Of a stretch of DNA of 64,000 nt, positions 41,099-50,700 are shown in pieces. Made by a program: the position numbers and the translations under genes. Below the pieces are notes generated by a model. That model saw only the letters and a list, made by a program, of their open reading frames with translations, did no database searches and was not told where the DNA came from. Within the stretch, counting starts at the first letter, position 1; each line of letters starts with the position of its first letter. Origin of the DNA: Enterobacter cloacae subsp. cloacae ATCC 13047 (lineage in GTDB: Bacteria > Pseudomonadota > Gammaproteobacteria > Enterobacterales > Enterobacteriaceae). The stretch is taken from the NCBI RefSeq assembly GCF_000025565.1, contig NC_014121.1, positions 3,100,001 through 3,164,000 of the forward strand, given 5' to 3'.

Positions 41099-41709
41099 TT
41101 AACGAGATGAAAAATTATCTTCAGTCTCTTCCCGAAGATAAACGCATTGAAGCCATTAACGCCTTTCGCCAGGCCATCCATGAAAATAGCCCTTTTCGCG
41201 AGCAGCCTGTCGACTGCGTGCTGTGGATCAAACAGGACGAGATTACCGCGAACGATTACAACCCCAACAACGTTGCCCCGCCGGAAAAACGGCTGCTCTG
41301 TAAATCCCTGGAGATGGACGGTTTTACCCAACCCATTGTAGTGACGGAAAGTGAGGCCCGGCATTATGAAATTGTCGATGGCTTCCATCGGCATGAAATT
41401 GGGTCCAACCGGGCGGTATTAAAACGCCAGCTTAAAGGCTATCTGCCTGTTACCTGTCTGCGTAAAGAGCGGCAGAAAAAGTTCGACCGGATAGCGGCCA
41501 CTATTCGCCATAATCGGGCGCGCGGCCGCCATCAAATCAATGCGATGTCCGATATCGTCCGCGAGCTGGTGCAGCTTGGCTGGGACGACGAGAGAATCAG
41601 TCAGGAACTGGGAATGGATAGCGACGAGGTATTGCGCCTCAAGCAAATCAACGGCCTGCTGGAACTCTTTGCAGACCGCCGTTACTCAGAAGCCTGGACG
41701 GTCAAATAA
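41083..41709 (+). CDS. ybdM: ParB/sulfiredoxin-fold protein YbdM (IbrB-like)
   Basis: 208-residue partner of YbdN. The N-terminal half has the ParB/Srx nuclease-like fold with DYNPNNVAPPEKRLL and IVDGFHRHEIG. The C-terminal half looks like a helix-turn-helix (LGWDDERISQELGMDSDEVLRLKQ). The start at ATG 41083 lies inside ybdN after GGAGTGGGGGATC, so the two are coupled. The stop codon abuts that of ybdL with no spacer. Related to IbrB. Confidence 0.88.
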   Translation: MQQQLINEMKNYLQSLPEDKRIEAINAFRQAIHENSPFREQPVDCVLWIKQDEITANDYNPNNVAPPEKRLLCKSLEMDGFTQPIVVTESEARHYEIVDGFHRHEIGSNRAVLKRQLKGYLPVTCLRKERQKKFDRIAATIRHNRARGRHQINAMSDIVRELVQLGWDDERISQELGMDSDEVLRLKQINGLLELFADRRYSEAWTVK

Positions 41710-42870
41710 TCAGAGCGCGTTAAGACGCTCTGCCGCCGCCAGCAGCGTCGATTCCTGTTTCGCAAAGCAGAGACGAATCAGCTTATGCGGGAAGGGATCG
41801 GCGCAAAAGACGGATAACGGGATCGCCGCCACGCCCACCTCTTTGGTCAGCCACTGGCAAAAACTGACGTCGTCCAGATCGGAAATGGCGCTGTAATCGG
41901 CCAGCAGGAAATAGGTGCCTTCACACGGCAGGATCTCCAGACGGCTCTGACTCAGGGCACTCACAAACCGATCCCGGCGTGCGCGGTAAAATTCGGGCAG
42001 CTCACGGTAATGCTCAGGCTCAGCGCGCAGCATATCGGCCAGCGCCAGCTGGGCAGGCGTGTTCACCGCAAACGTCAGGTACTGGTGCACTTTACGCAAC
42101 TCCGCGCTGATGGTCGCCGGCGCCACGCAGTACCCCACCTTCCAGCCGGTCATATGATAGGTTTTACCAAATGACGACACCGCCACAGCGCGCTCGCGAA
42201 GCTGCGGATGGGCCAGCACGCTGACGTGCCCTTCCCCGGCAAAGCAGATGTGCTCATACACTTCGTCGCTCAGGACATAAATTTCATGTTCCGCAATGGC
42301 CTGCCACAGCGCGGCGAAATCGCTCTTCTGCCACACCGTCGCCGACGGGTTGTGTGGTGTATTCAGAATGACCAGCCGGGTGTTGTCGCTCAGCAGCGCA
42401 GCAAACGCCTGCCAGTCCGGACGAAAATGCGGCGGCTGTAATGCCACGCGCTTCACCACGCCGCCGGACAGTTCGATGGCAGGCGCATAGCTGTCGTAGC
42501 TTGGGTCAAAGCAGATAACCTCATCGCCCGCGCGAACCAGCGCGGTGATGGCCGCATACAGTGCTTCGGTCGCACCTGCCGTCACCGTAATGTCGCTGTT
42601 GGCATCCGGTTGATAGCCATAGCATTCCGCCGTTTTATCCGCAATGGCGTCACGCAATGCCTGCACACCGGTCATCGGCGCATACTGATTCGCCCCCTGG
42701 GCAACGTGCCAGGCCAGACGCTCCTGCAAATAGCCTGGACCATCAAAATCCGGGAACCCCTGCGAGAGGTTAATGGCGTTGTGCTTCTGGGCCAGAGCGC
42801 TCATCTGCGTAAAGATAGTGGTGCCCAGGTTGGGAAGTTTGCTTTGCGGAATCAATGCGTTATTGCTCAT
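41710..42870 (-). CDS. ybdL: methionine aminotransferase YbdL
   Basis: PLP-dependent class I aminotransferase of 386 residues, with preference for methionine in E. coli. The PLP lysine is in SSFGKTYHMTGWKVGY (about residue 236), and NTPHNPSATVW is the family Asn motif. It is divergent from mtnBCD and shares their MetJ-type box region. It can therefore supply the last step of methionine salvage, transamination of 4-methylthio-2-oxobutanoate. Convergent and touching ybdM. Confidence 0.94.
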   Translation of the reverse strand: MSNNALIPQSKLPNLGTTIFTQMSALAQKHNAINLSQGFPDFDGPGYLQERLAWHVAQGANQYAPMTGVQALRDAIADKTAECYGYQPDANSDITVTAGATEALYAAITALVRAGDEVICFDPSYDSYAPAIELSGGVVKRVALQPPHFRPDWQAFAALLSDNTRLVILNTPHNPSATVWQKSDFAALWQAIAEHEIYVLSDEVYEHICFAGEGHVSVLAHPQLRERAVAVSSFGKTYHMTGWKVGYCVAPATISAELRKVHQYLTFAVNTPAQLALADMLRAEPEHYRELPEFYRARRDRFVSALSQSRLEILPCEGTYFLLADYSAISDLDDVSFCQWLTKEVGVAAIPLSVFCADPFPHKLIRLCFAKQESTLLAAAERLNAL

Positions 42871-42937
42871 TGTGGGGTGCCTGCTTGTAATACTTATGTT
42901 GCTGCCACTATAACACGATGTTAGTCTTTGGCAATCA

Positions 42938-42953
42938 AGACGCTTAGACGTCT
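42938..42953. promoter_or_regulatory. tandem MetJ boxes between ybdL and mtnB
   Basis: AGACGCTT is followed directly by AGACGTCT. The second matches the MetJ met-box consensus exactly and the first at six of eight positions. The site lies 68 bases before ybdL and 40 before mtnB, so it can repress both directions when S-adenosylmethionine is high. Confidence 0.8.
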
Positions 42954-42992
42954 AAACAATATGAATATTCCTGACCGAGAGGGTAAAAGGAA

Positions 42993-43607
42993 ATGACAGA
43001 CAACCTGCAACTCACGCAACTGGTCGAAGCCTGCCGCTGGATTGGCGCCAAAGGCTGGGCCCCCGCCACCGGCGGTAACATGTCGGTACGTCAGGATGAA
43101 AACCTGTGCTGGCTCAGTGAATCCGGCAAAGACAAAGGCAGCCTCACGCCGGATGATTTTCTGCAGGTGGAGATCGCCACCAATCGCGCCCCCTCTGGCC
43201 GTAAACCTTCGGCCGAAACCGGGTTACACACGCTTATCTATCGCCTGTTCCCGGAGGCCAACGCCGTACTGCACGTCCACACGGTGAACGCCACGGTGCT
43301 CTCGCGGCTGGTGAAAGAGGCGGAGTTGCACATCAGCGGCTTTGAAATGCAAAAATCCCTCACCGGGCAGACCACGCATCTGGCTACGGTTGCCATTCCG
43401 GTATTCGATAACGACCAGGATATAGACGCCCTCGCTTCGCGAATCGCCCATTACGCGCAGGAGCGCCCGCTTAATTATGGTTTTCTTCTGCGCGGCCATG
43501 GCTTAACCTGCTGGGGACGTGATGTGGCCGAAGCCCGCCGTCATCTGGAAGGATTAGAATTCTTATTTGAATGCGAAATGCGTTTACGACAACTGGAGAA
43601 GATATGA
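42993..43607 (+). CDS. mtnB: methylthioribulose-1-phosphate dehydratase
   Basis: Class II aldolase-fold zinc enzyme of 204 residues that dehydrates 5-methylthioribulose 1-phosphate. Metal-binding histidines are in [12 protein letters not shown], and RGHGLTCWG supplies another. The start follows GAGAGGGTAAAAGGAA. The stop overlaps the mtnC start by 4 bases (ATGA). First gene of mtnBCD. Confidence 0.95.
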   Translation: MTDNLQLTQLVEACRWIGAKGWAPATGGNMSVRQDENLCWLSESGKDKGSLTPDDFLQVEIATNRAPSGRKPSAETGLHTLIYRLFPEANAVLHVHTVNATVLSRLVKEAELHISGFEMQKSLTGQTTHLATVAIPVFDNDQDIDALASRIAHYAQERPLNYGFLLRGHGLTCWGRDVAEARRHLEGLEFLFECEMRLRQLEKI

Positions 43608-44293
43608 TTCGCGCGATTGTGACGGATATTGAGGGAACCACCAGCGATATCCGTTTTGTCCATGATGTTTTGTTCCCTTATGCGCGTGAGCGTCTGGCGG
43701 CCTTCGTCACCGCCCAGCAGTACGCCGAGCCGGTCAAATCGATTCTGGACAACCTGCGCGATGAAATCGACGCTCCGCACGCCAGCGTCAGCGATCTTAT
43801 CGAGACCCTCTTCACCTTTATGGATGAAGACCGTAAATCGACGGCGCTGAAGGCCCTGCAGGGAATTATCTGGCACGACGGTTACGTCAACGGCGACTTT
43901 ACCGGCCATCTCTACCCGGACGTGCTGCCGGCGCTGGAAAAATGGAAAGCGCAAGGCATTGATCTCTATATTTATTCCTCTGGCTCCGTCGCTGCGCAGA
44001 AACTGTTATTTGGCTACAGCGACGAAGGTGATATTACTCATCTGTTCAGCGGCTACTTTGATACCCATATTGGTGCCAAGCGTGAGGTGCAGTCTTATCA
44101 GAATATTGCGGCGCAGACGGGCATCGCCCCGTCGCAGATCCTGTTCCTGTCGGATATCCATCAGGAGCTGGACGCTGCTGAACAGGCCGGTTTTCGCACC
44201 CTGCAGCTGATTCGCGGTGATGATGACGGCGCAAGCCACCATCATCAGGTTCACCAGTTCGACGAGATTAACCCGGAGCAGATCCCTTCATGA
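43604..44293 (+). CDS. mtnC: enolase-phosphatase E1 (2,3-diketo-5-methylthiopentyl-1-phosphate)
   Basis: HAD-superfamily bifunctional enzyme of 229 residues that enolises and dephosphorylates the salvage intermediate to acireductone. The N-terminal nucleophile motif is [20 protein letters not shown], and the later motifs are [15 protein letters not shown] and [17 protein letters not shown]. The start at ATG 43604 overlaps the mtnB stop. It overlaps mtnD by 4 bases. Confidence 0.96.
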   Translation: MIRAIVTDIEGTTSDIRFVHDVLFPYARERLAAFVTAQQYAEPVKSILDNLRDEIDAPHASVSDLIETLFTFMDEDRKSTALKALQGIIWHDGYVNGDFTGHLYPDVLPALEKWKAQGIDLYIYSSGSVAAQKLLFGYSDEGDITHLFSGYFDTHIGAKREVQSYQNIAAQTGIAPSQILFLSDIHQELDAAEQAGFRTLQLIRGDDDGASHHHQVHQFDEINPEQIPS

Positions 44294-44832
44294 GCGCATT
44301 AACCATTTATTCCGATAAAGACGCCAGTAAGCACCTGTGGCACAGCACCGACGCCGCCGAGATCGCCCAACAGCTCAACGCCAAAGGTGTGCGTTTTGAA
44401 CGCTGGGCGGCTGACCGTGATTTAGGGCGCGACCCTGCCCCAAAAGTGGTCATTGACGCTTACCAGCATGCCATCGACAAGCTGGTCGCTGAGAAAGGCT
44501 ATCAGAGCTGGGATGTGATCAGCCTGCGCGCCGACAACCCGCAAAAAGAAGCGCTGCGCGCCAAATTCCTCAACGAGCACACCCACGGCGAAGATGAAGT
44601 GCGCTTTTTCGTGGAAGGCGCGGGATTGTTCTGCCTGCACATTGGCGATGAGGTGTATCAGGTGCTGTGCGAAAAAAACGACCTGATTTCGGTGCCAGCA
44701 GGCACACCGCACTGGTTTGATATGGGCTCAGAGCCAAACTTTACGGCCATCCGTATATTCGATAATCCGGAGGGCTGGGTGGCGCAGTTTACCGGTGATG
44801 CGATTGCGGATGCGTATCCGCGTCTGGCATAG
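44290..44832 (+). CDS. mtnD: acireductone dioxygenase
   Basis: Cupin enzyme of 180 residues. With iron it yields formate and 4-methylthio-2-oxobutanoate; with nickel it runs the off-pathway reaction giving carbon monoxide. The metal ligands are in [13 protein letters not shown] (His, His, Glu) and [11 protein letters not shown] (His). Last gene of mtnBCD. Palindromic repeats follow the stop. Confidence 0.96.
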   Translation: MSALTIYSDKDASKHLWHSTDAAEIAQQLNAKGVRFERWAADRDLGRDPAPKVVIDAYQHAIDKLVAEKGYQSWDVISLRADNPQKEALRAKFLNEHTHGEDEVRFFVEGAGLFCLHIGDEVYQVLCEKNDLISVPAGTPHWFDMGSEPNFTAIRIFDNPEGWVAQFTGDAIADAYPRLA

Positions 44833-44843
44833 GTGAAAATTGC

Positions 44844-44926
44844 TCCCTCTCCCTGTGGGCTGAGGGATCCCCATAAAATAATGCCTGCACGGAGGACCCC
44901 CTCTCCCTCAAGGGAGAGGGGGTCTG
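44844..44926. repeat. CCCTCTCCC-family palindromic repeats between mtnD and the AHSA1 gene
   Basis: A degraded copy (CTCCCTCTCCCTGTGGG) is followed by a good palindrome, CCCCTCTCCCTCAAGGGAGAGGGG (44899-44922). The second forms the 3' end and stop codon of the minus-strand gene. Confidence 0.75.
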
Positions 44927-45387
44927 AGAGACTTCACATACCCCACCAGCTGATCCAGCACGATCCCCCAGCCTTCATGGAAGCCCATCTGTTCATGCTG
45001 CTCACGGATTTCTTTCGTGGGATGGCGCGCAATCGCCGTATAGCGGGTTTTGCCCTCCCCAAGATCTTCCAGCAACAAAATCGCCGTCATAAACGGCTTT
45101 TCGGCCGGTTTCCACCCTTCGGTATAGCCGTCGGTAAAGACCAGCTTTTTGCCGGGATCGATTTCCAGGAAAACACCTTTATTGTCCATTTTTTGCCCGT
45201 CCACGTCGAAAACGGTATTGAACCGTCCACCCACGCGCAGGTCGAGGTCGCATTCGGTCACTTTATGGGGGGCAGGAATAAAGAAGTTTTTGATGTGCTC
45301 TGGCGTCGTCCAGCAGAGCCACAGCAGGTCGCGCGGTGCATCCACCACGCGTTCCAGTTTTAAGTCTGTTTCGGGATCGAGCGTCAC
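44908..45387 (-). CDS. SRPBCC/AHSA1-domain protein
   Basis: 159-residue protein of the Aha1/START-like fold with a hydrophobic cavity. VVDAPRDLLWLCWTTPEHIKNFF is the family N-terminus, and GFHEGWGIVLDQLVGYVKSL its C-terminal helix. The ligand is unknown. The final residues and TGA lie in a palindromic repeat, so the tail may be extended relative to relatives. It sits between mtnD and mtnA on the mtnA strand. A role in methionine salvage is not implied. Confidence 0.85.
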   Translation of the reverse strand: MTLDPETDLKLERVVDAPRDLLWLCWTTPEHIKNFFIPAPHKVTECDLDLRVGGRFNTVFDVDGQKMDNKGVFLEIDPGKKLVFTDGYTEGWKPAEKPFMTAILLLEDLGEGKTRYTAIARHPTKEIREQHEQMGFHEGWGIVLDQLVGYVKSLRPPLP

Positions 45388-45430
45388 GATGTTGTCCTCT
45401 CAGGGGAACCCCTTACAAGGATAGCCGGAC

Positions 45431-46447
45431 TCAGGCGAATTTCCCGTTTGCTACCGCTTCCGGCGTGACCACGCCCGTATCCAGTACCCAGCCGCTAATC
45501 AGCGAGGCTGGGGTGACGTCAAACGCCGGGTTGTAAACCTGCGCATTTTCTGGTGCCCACTGTACCGCGCCGAAGCTTCCCGCCACGCCCGTCACTTCAC
45601 TGGCCGCGCGCTGCTCAATCGGGATCGCCTCACCGTTCGGGCACGCCGGGTCGAGGGTGGTTTGCGGGGCGGCGACATAAAACGGAATGCCGTGAAATTT
45701 CGCCAGCACCGCCAGGGAATAGGTGCCGATTTTGTTCGCCACATCGCCGTTGGCGGCAATACGATCTGCCCCCACCCACACGGCATCCACCTCCCCTTTT
45801 GCCATCAGACTGGCGGCCATGGAGTCGGTAATCAGCTGATACGGCACGCCCAGCTCGCCGAGCTCCCACGCGGTCAGCCTGCCGCCCTGCAGCAGCGGAC
45901 GGGTTTCATCCACCCAGACGTTGCTGACGTTGCCCTCCTCATGTGCGCGAGCAATAACACCCAGCGCAGTGCCGACGCCTGCGGTTGCCAGACCGCCAGT
46001 GTTACAGTGGGTCAGCAGGCGGCTACCGGGCTTCACCAGCGCGCTGCCCGCTGTCGCAATGGCGTCACAAAGCTGCCTGTCTTCGTCAATCAGTCGCAGA
46101 GCTTCCGTCACCAGCGCCGGAACGAAATCTTCCTGCCAGAGCGCCTGCTTCATGCGGTCGAGATTGTTCATCAGGTTGACCGCCGTTGGGCGGGCAGCGC
46201 GCAGCGTTTCCAGCGCCAGCGCCAGCTCGTCGCGGCTTTTCCCCTTTTCCGCCAGCAGCGCCAGCAGCAGACTTGCAGAGAGACCAATCAGCGGCGCACC
46301 GCGCACCCTAAGGGCGTGAATATGCCCCACCAGCGCCTCAACCGTTGAGGCGTCAAGCCAGCGTTTCTCCTGCGGAAGGGCCTGTTGGTCGAGAATAAAG
46401 AGCTGATTATCCGCCACCCGCAGGCTGGTCGTCTGTAATGTCTGCAT
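45431..46447 (-). CDS. mtnA: methylthioribose-1-phosphate isomerase
   Basis: 338-residue aldose-ketose isomerase of the eIF2B-like fold that converts methylthioribose 1-phosphate to the ribulose form. The catalytic cysteine is in [18 protein letters not shown] (about residue 155), and the aspartate is in [20 protein letters not shown]. Other stretches are RVRGAPLIG and RPTAVNL. Divergent from mtnK, with shared MetJ boxes. Confidence 0.96.
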   Translation of the reverse strand: MQTLQTTSLRVADNQLFILDQQALPQEKRWLDASTVEALVGHIHALRVRGAPLIGLSASLLLALLAEKGKSRDELALALETLRAARPTAVNLMNNLDRMKQALWQEDFVPALVTEALRLIDEDRQLCDAIATAGSALVKPGSRLLTHCNTGGLATAGVGTALGVIARAHEEGNVSNVWVDETRPLLQGGRLTAWELGELGVPYQLITDSMAASLMAKGEVDAVWVGADRIAANGDVANKIGTYSLAVLAKFHGIPFYVAAPQTTLDPACPNGEAIPIEQRAASEVTGVAGSFGAVQWAPENAQVYNPAFDVTPASLISGWVLDTGVVTPEAVANGKFA

Positions 46448-46499
46448 GTCGTTAATTCCCTGTTGCGTTGTTGTAGCACATTGTGTCAGGATGAAATCC

Positions 46500-46523
46500 A
46501 GATGTATAGACGTCTAAATGTCT
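46500..46523. promoter_or_regulatory. three tandem MetJ boxes between mtnA and mtnK
   Basis: Consecutive octamers AGATGTAT, AGACGTCT and AAATGTCT. The middle one is a perfect met-box and the flanking ones match at five or six of eight positions. Located 52 bases before mtnA and 29 before mtnK, they fit MetJ repression of both. Confidence 0.82.
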
Positions 46524-46551
46524 TTATTCGCAAATCAGTGAGGAGCAGACA

Positions 46552-47751
46552 ATGTCGCAATACCGTACCTTTACCGCCCAGGACGCCTTGGAGTATGCCA
46601 GGCAGTTTGGCGGCCTTGATAATCCATCATCACTGGTAGAGGCGCAGGAAGTAGGCGACGGCAACCTCAATCTGGTCTTCAAAATTTTCGATGCTCAGGG
46701 CGTGAGCCGCATCATCGTAAAACAGGCGCTGCCATACGTTCGCTGCGTCGGTGAGTCCTGGCCGCTGACGCTGGACCGCGCCCGTCTTGAGGCGCAAACG
46801 CTGGTGGAGCATTACAAACACAGCCCGCAGCATACCGTGAAAATTCATCATTTTGACCCGGAACTGGCGATCATGGTGATGGAAGATCTCTCCGACCATC
46901 GCATCTGGCGCGGGGAGCTGATTAAGAATAACGCCTACCCGCAGGCTGCGCGTCAACTGGGGGAGTACCTGGCGCACACGCTGTTCCACACCAGTGATTT
47001 TTACCTGCACCCGCACCAGAAAAAAGCGCAGGTTGCCCAGTTCATTAACCCGGAGATGTGCGAGATCACTGAAGATCTGTTCTTTAACGATCCGTACCAG
47101 ATCCACGAGCGCAACAACTATCCGGCAGAGCTGGAAAACGATGTCGCCGCCCTGCGCGATGACGCCCAGTTGAAAATTGCCGTGGCCTCCCTGAAGCATC
47201 GCTTCTTCTCCCACGCCGAAGCGCTATTGCACGGGGATATCCACAGCGGATCGATTTTCGTGGCCGAGGGCAGTCTGAAAGCAATCGACGCCGAATTCGG
47301 TTACTTTGGCCCGATTGGGTTTGACGTGGGTACCGCCATCGGCAACCTGCTGCTGAATTTCTGTGGCCTGCCGGGGCATTTAGGCATCCGCGATGCCGCT
47401 GCCGCCCGGGAACAGCGTCTGATCGACATTCAGGCGTTATGGAATACCTTTGCGGAGCGCTTCCAGGCGCTGGCGCACGAGAAAACCCGGGATGCCGCGC
47501 TGAGTGCGCCGGGCTATGCCTCTGAATTTTTGAAAAAGGTCTGGCGAGATACCATTGGTTTCTGCGGAACGGAGCTGATCCGCCGCAGTGTGGGGCTGTC
47601 TCACGTCGCGGACATCGATACCATTCAGGACGACGCGATGCGCCACGAATGTCTGCGCCACGCCATCACGCTGGGTAAAGCGCTGATTGTGATTGCCGAT
47701 CGCATCGACAGCGTGGAAGAGCTGGTGGCAAGAGTGCGCCAGTACAGTTAA
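46552..47751 (+). CDS. mtnK: 5-methylthioribose kinase
   Basis: Phosphotransferase of 399 residues, aminoglycoside-kinase fold, that phosphorylates methylthioribose released from MTA. Catalytic Asp is in [13 protein letters not shown] and metal-binding DxE in [15 protein letters not shown]. The start follows GTGAGGAGCAGACA. It provides the substrate for MtnA encoded divergently. A bidirectional terminator lies between it and the adhesin gene. Confidence 0.96.
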   Translation: MSQYRTFTAQDALEYARQFGGLDNPSSLVEAQEVGDGNLNLVFKIFDAQGVSRIIVKQALPYVRCVGESWPLTLDRARLEAQTLVEHYKHSPQHTVKIHHFDPELAIMVMEDLSDHRIWRGELIKNNAYPQAARQLGEYLAHTLFHTSDFYLHPHQKKAQVAQFINPEMCEITEDLFFNDPYQIHERNNYPAELENDVAALRDDAQLKIAVASLKHRFFSHAEALLHGDIHSGSIFVAEGSLKAIDAEFGYFGPIGFDVGTAIGNLLLNFCGLPGHLGIRDAAAAREQRLIDIQALWNTFAERFQALAHEKTRDAALSAPGYASEFLKKVWRDTIGFCGTELIRRSVGLSHVADIDTIQDDAMRHECLRHAITLGKALIVIADRIDSVEELVARVRQYS

Positions 47752-47777
47752 AAAAACCTACCTTTCGGGAGGTTTTT
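47752..47777. terminator. bidirectional terminator between mtnK and adhesin gene
   Basis: AAAAACCTACC pairs with GGGAGGTTTTT around TTTC, with A and T runs usable from both strands. Confidence 0.85.
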
Positions 47778-47780
47778 GCA

Positions 47781-50700
47781 TCAGTTTTTGGTGAGCGTGG
47801 TGGTCACGGTGTAATCGAGAGACCACGACGAATGCCAGTCTTTACCGGCAAACTTGATATCCCCACGGTAAACCCCGCTCGGGAGATCCGGGTTATCGGC
47901 CTCAACATACTTAAGGCTGGCGCTATAGCCTGTGGTTTCCCAACTGCTACACAGAACCGCCACATTGAACGGACGGGTGGAGCAATCCGATCTGCGCTGC
48001 GCGCGAATCTTCACGTCCCGGGTATTGCCTTGTTCGTCCTTCATCGGCACGACAAGCGTGCTGTAACCTTCGGCGGTCCATACCAGGGACGTCGGCCCCT
48101 GCGTACTTCCCGTTGCCACAAACCCAAGCGAAGGGAAGCCAAATATTGCGCCCGTACTGAATGCGCTTGTCGAACCGGTAACGCTCCACATGGCTGAATA
48201 GCTGGCAATAAACACAACCGTTTGATGGGTTTTAGTGGTGTTATTACTCTCTGCACTCACCTTTGCCGTACCGGTATCCGGGCCACTCAGCTTCACGGTC
48301 GCCACGCCGCTGCCATTGGTCACACTGGTTTGCGCTGAAAGGGTATTAAGCGTGGTGTTCCAGTTGACCGTCGCATTTTTGACGGCATTACCGTTTACGT
48401 CTTTCACCACTGCGGTGTAGGTAATGCGGTCGGTGTTGACTACCGCGTGGTCAGAACTGGCCTTGAGGCTCTCAACCCTGGCGGTAGTCGCATCGCCAAT
48501 AAATGTTACCGGCTCCGCGTTTATCGCCGCCGTTGAACCGACAACTGTTGCGCTAACCGTTGCCGTTCCGGCCGTTGTCGTTGACGCCGTTACAACCGCC
48601 TGACCCGCTTCGTTGGTTTTTGTGCTGGCGCTGGCAAGCTTCACGCTGCTGTTATCTACACGCCACGCCACATCCACACCGCTAAGCGGGTTATGGTTGG
48701 CGTCTTCGACGGTGGCGGTCCAGCGTATGGTCGCGTTCCCGTCAGCCACCGCCTCTTTTTTATCCGGACTCAGGCTCGTAAATTGCGCTGTCGCCGGATT
48801 ACCGGTCACGGAGAGAGTAAGCGTCTGACCGCTACCATTCACCGTCGCGGTAACCGTCATGTTGCCCGCTTTGCGCGATGAGAAGCGCGTTTCAGTCTGC
48901 CCTTGCGCATTAGTCATTGCTGAAACGGGTGTCAGGGTCACATCAGCCGCATCACTGCTGCTCCAGTTAACGGCAACGCCTGGTACAGGGTTCTGATGGC
49001 TATCCACCACGGTTGCGGTTAACAGTACGGTATCGCTGTCAGCCACAATGCCGGTCGTTTTATCCGCCGTGAGGGTAGCCAGCTTTGCCGTGGTGGTGTC
49101 ACCGGTGAAGGTCAGTTTTGTCACGCGTAACGTGTTACTGCCGAACGTGGCCTGAAGAGAATATTCCCCCGCGGTTTCAGAACGTAAGGTCACGCTCGCC
49201 TCACCCGATGCATTCGTCACGCTGCTCGTATCGGACAACGTCGCGCCGGAAGGGCTCACCGCCCAGCCAACCTTCGCTCCGTCAACCGGGTTGTCATTGG
49301 CATCCACAACGGTAGTGCGCACGGTGATACCGTCGGTGCCATTGGCTACCGCCGTTACGCTGTCGGCGGCCATCTCCGTCATTTTCGCGGTCGTGAGATC
49401 GGCCGTGAAGGTTGCGCTGTCAGCACGAACGGGTGCGCTTTCAGCGGTCTGAGCCGTGATTACAACGCTGCCTGATTTCAGCGAGGTAACCACCAGCGAG
49501 GCATTGCCCTGCGCATCCGTCCGCGTACTGCTGGCGGCGAGCTTAACGTCTGGGTTATCTGCCGACCAGTTAACCTCTACGCCCGAAATGGCGTTACCCT
49601 GCAGATCGCGCACCTGCGCCGTCCAGGTAATACTGTCGCTGCCGTTGGCCACGGCCTGTTGCTTATCGGCCACCACGGCGGCGATACGCTGCGTGCTGGT
49701 GTCAGCGACAAACGTTACGGCTTCCGCTCTCACCGCATTCTGCTGATTTACATCGGCATAAACCCAGGCAACGCCCGTTTTTGCTGACGACAGCGACAAC
49801 GTGGCGTTTCCGGCGGCGTCGGTAACCGAGGTTTTGCTTCCTGCGGTCGTGCCATCTTCCCGCTTCACCGTCCAGTTAACCGTCACGCCTTCAAGCGGAT
49901 GATTGCTGTTATCTGCGACCTGCGCGGTATACGTTACGCTGTCGCTGTTATTGGCAACAATGCGGGTTTTATCGACATTGACCGATCTCACCTGTGCGCT
50001 GGCGCTGTCCGCAACAAATTTTAGCGTCGGGGTAGAGAGCGGGTTACCGTCCGCCAGTTGCGCACTCACTGTCGTCGCAACCACGTCACGGCTAATGAGT
50101 TGAATGCTGGCCTGCCCTTGTTCATTAGTGAGGGTGCGTTCAGCAGACAGCTGAACCGCAGCGTTATCCGCTGTCCATTTCACCTCTTGCCCCGAAACGG
50201 GATTGCCGGACCGATCGACAACGCTTGCCACAACGACAATTGGCGTTACGCCGTCTGCCGGTGCGCTTACGGTCGACGGACTGAGTGATGCAAGTTCCAC
50301 AACCTCGGACACCGCCTCTTCAGTCACAGAGGCGGTAGCAAGCTTAATATTGCCGTCGATGAACGTCTGAATGGTGAGGGTGGCAGGCGCGGTTCCGCTG
50401 ATAAGCGTTGCGCTGTATACGCCGCTGCTCGTTTCGCGAAACGCGCTTATTTGCGGTGCGACAGGCGCCGCGGTGCCTGTAACGGCATTTTTCAGGGTGA
50501 TCGATGCGCCAAGACGCTCCGATAGCCCGGTTGCAGCCTCGCCGGATGCGGTTTTTAGCGCCAATGTTAATACCGACTGACTGGTGCCATCCGCCGGTAA
50601 GCGGGACGGAGACGCCGTCAGGCTGGGCTGCAGCGTGGTCACGTCCATGCCGTTTACGTTCACCGTCATCCGCGCGGTATCAGAAGCGTTACCGTGCTTA

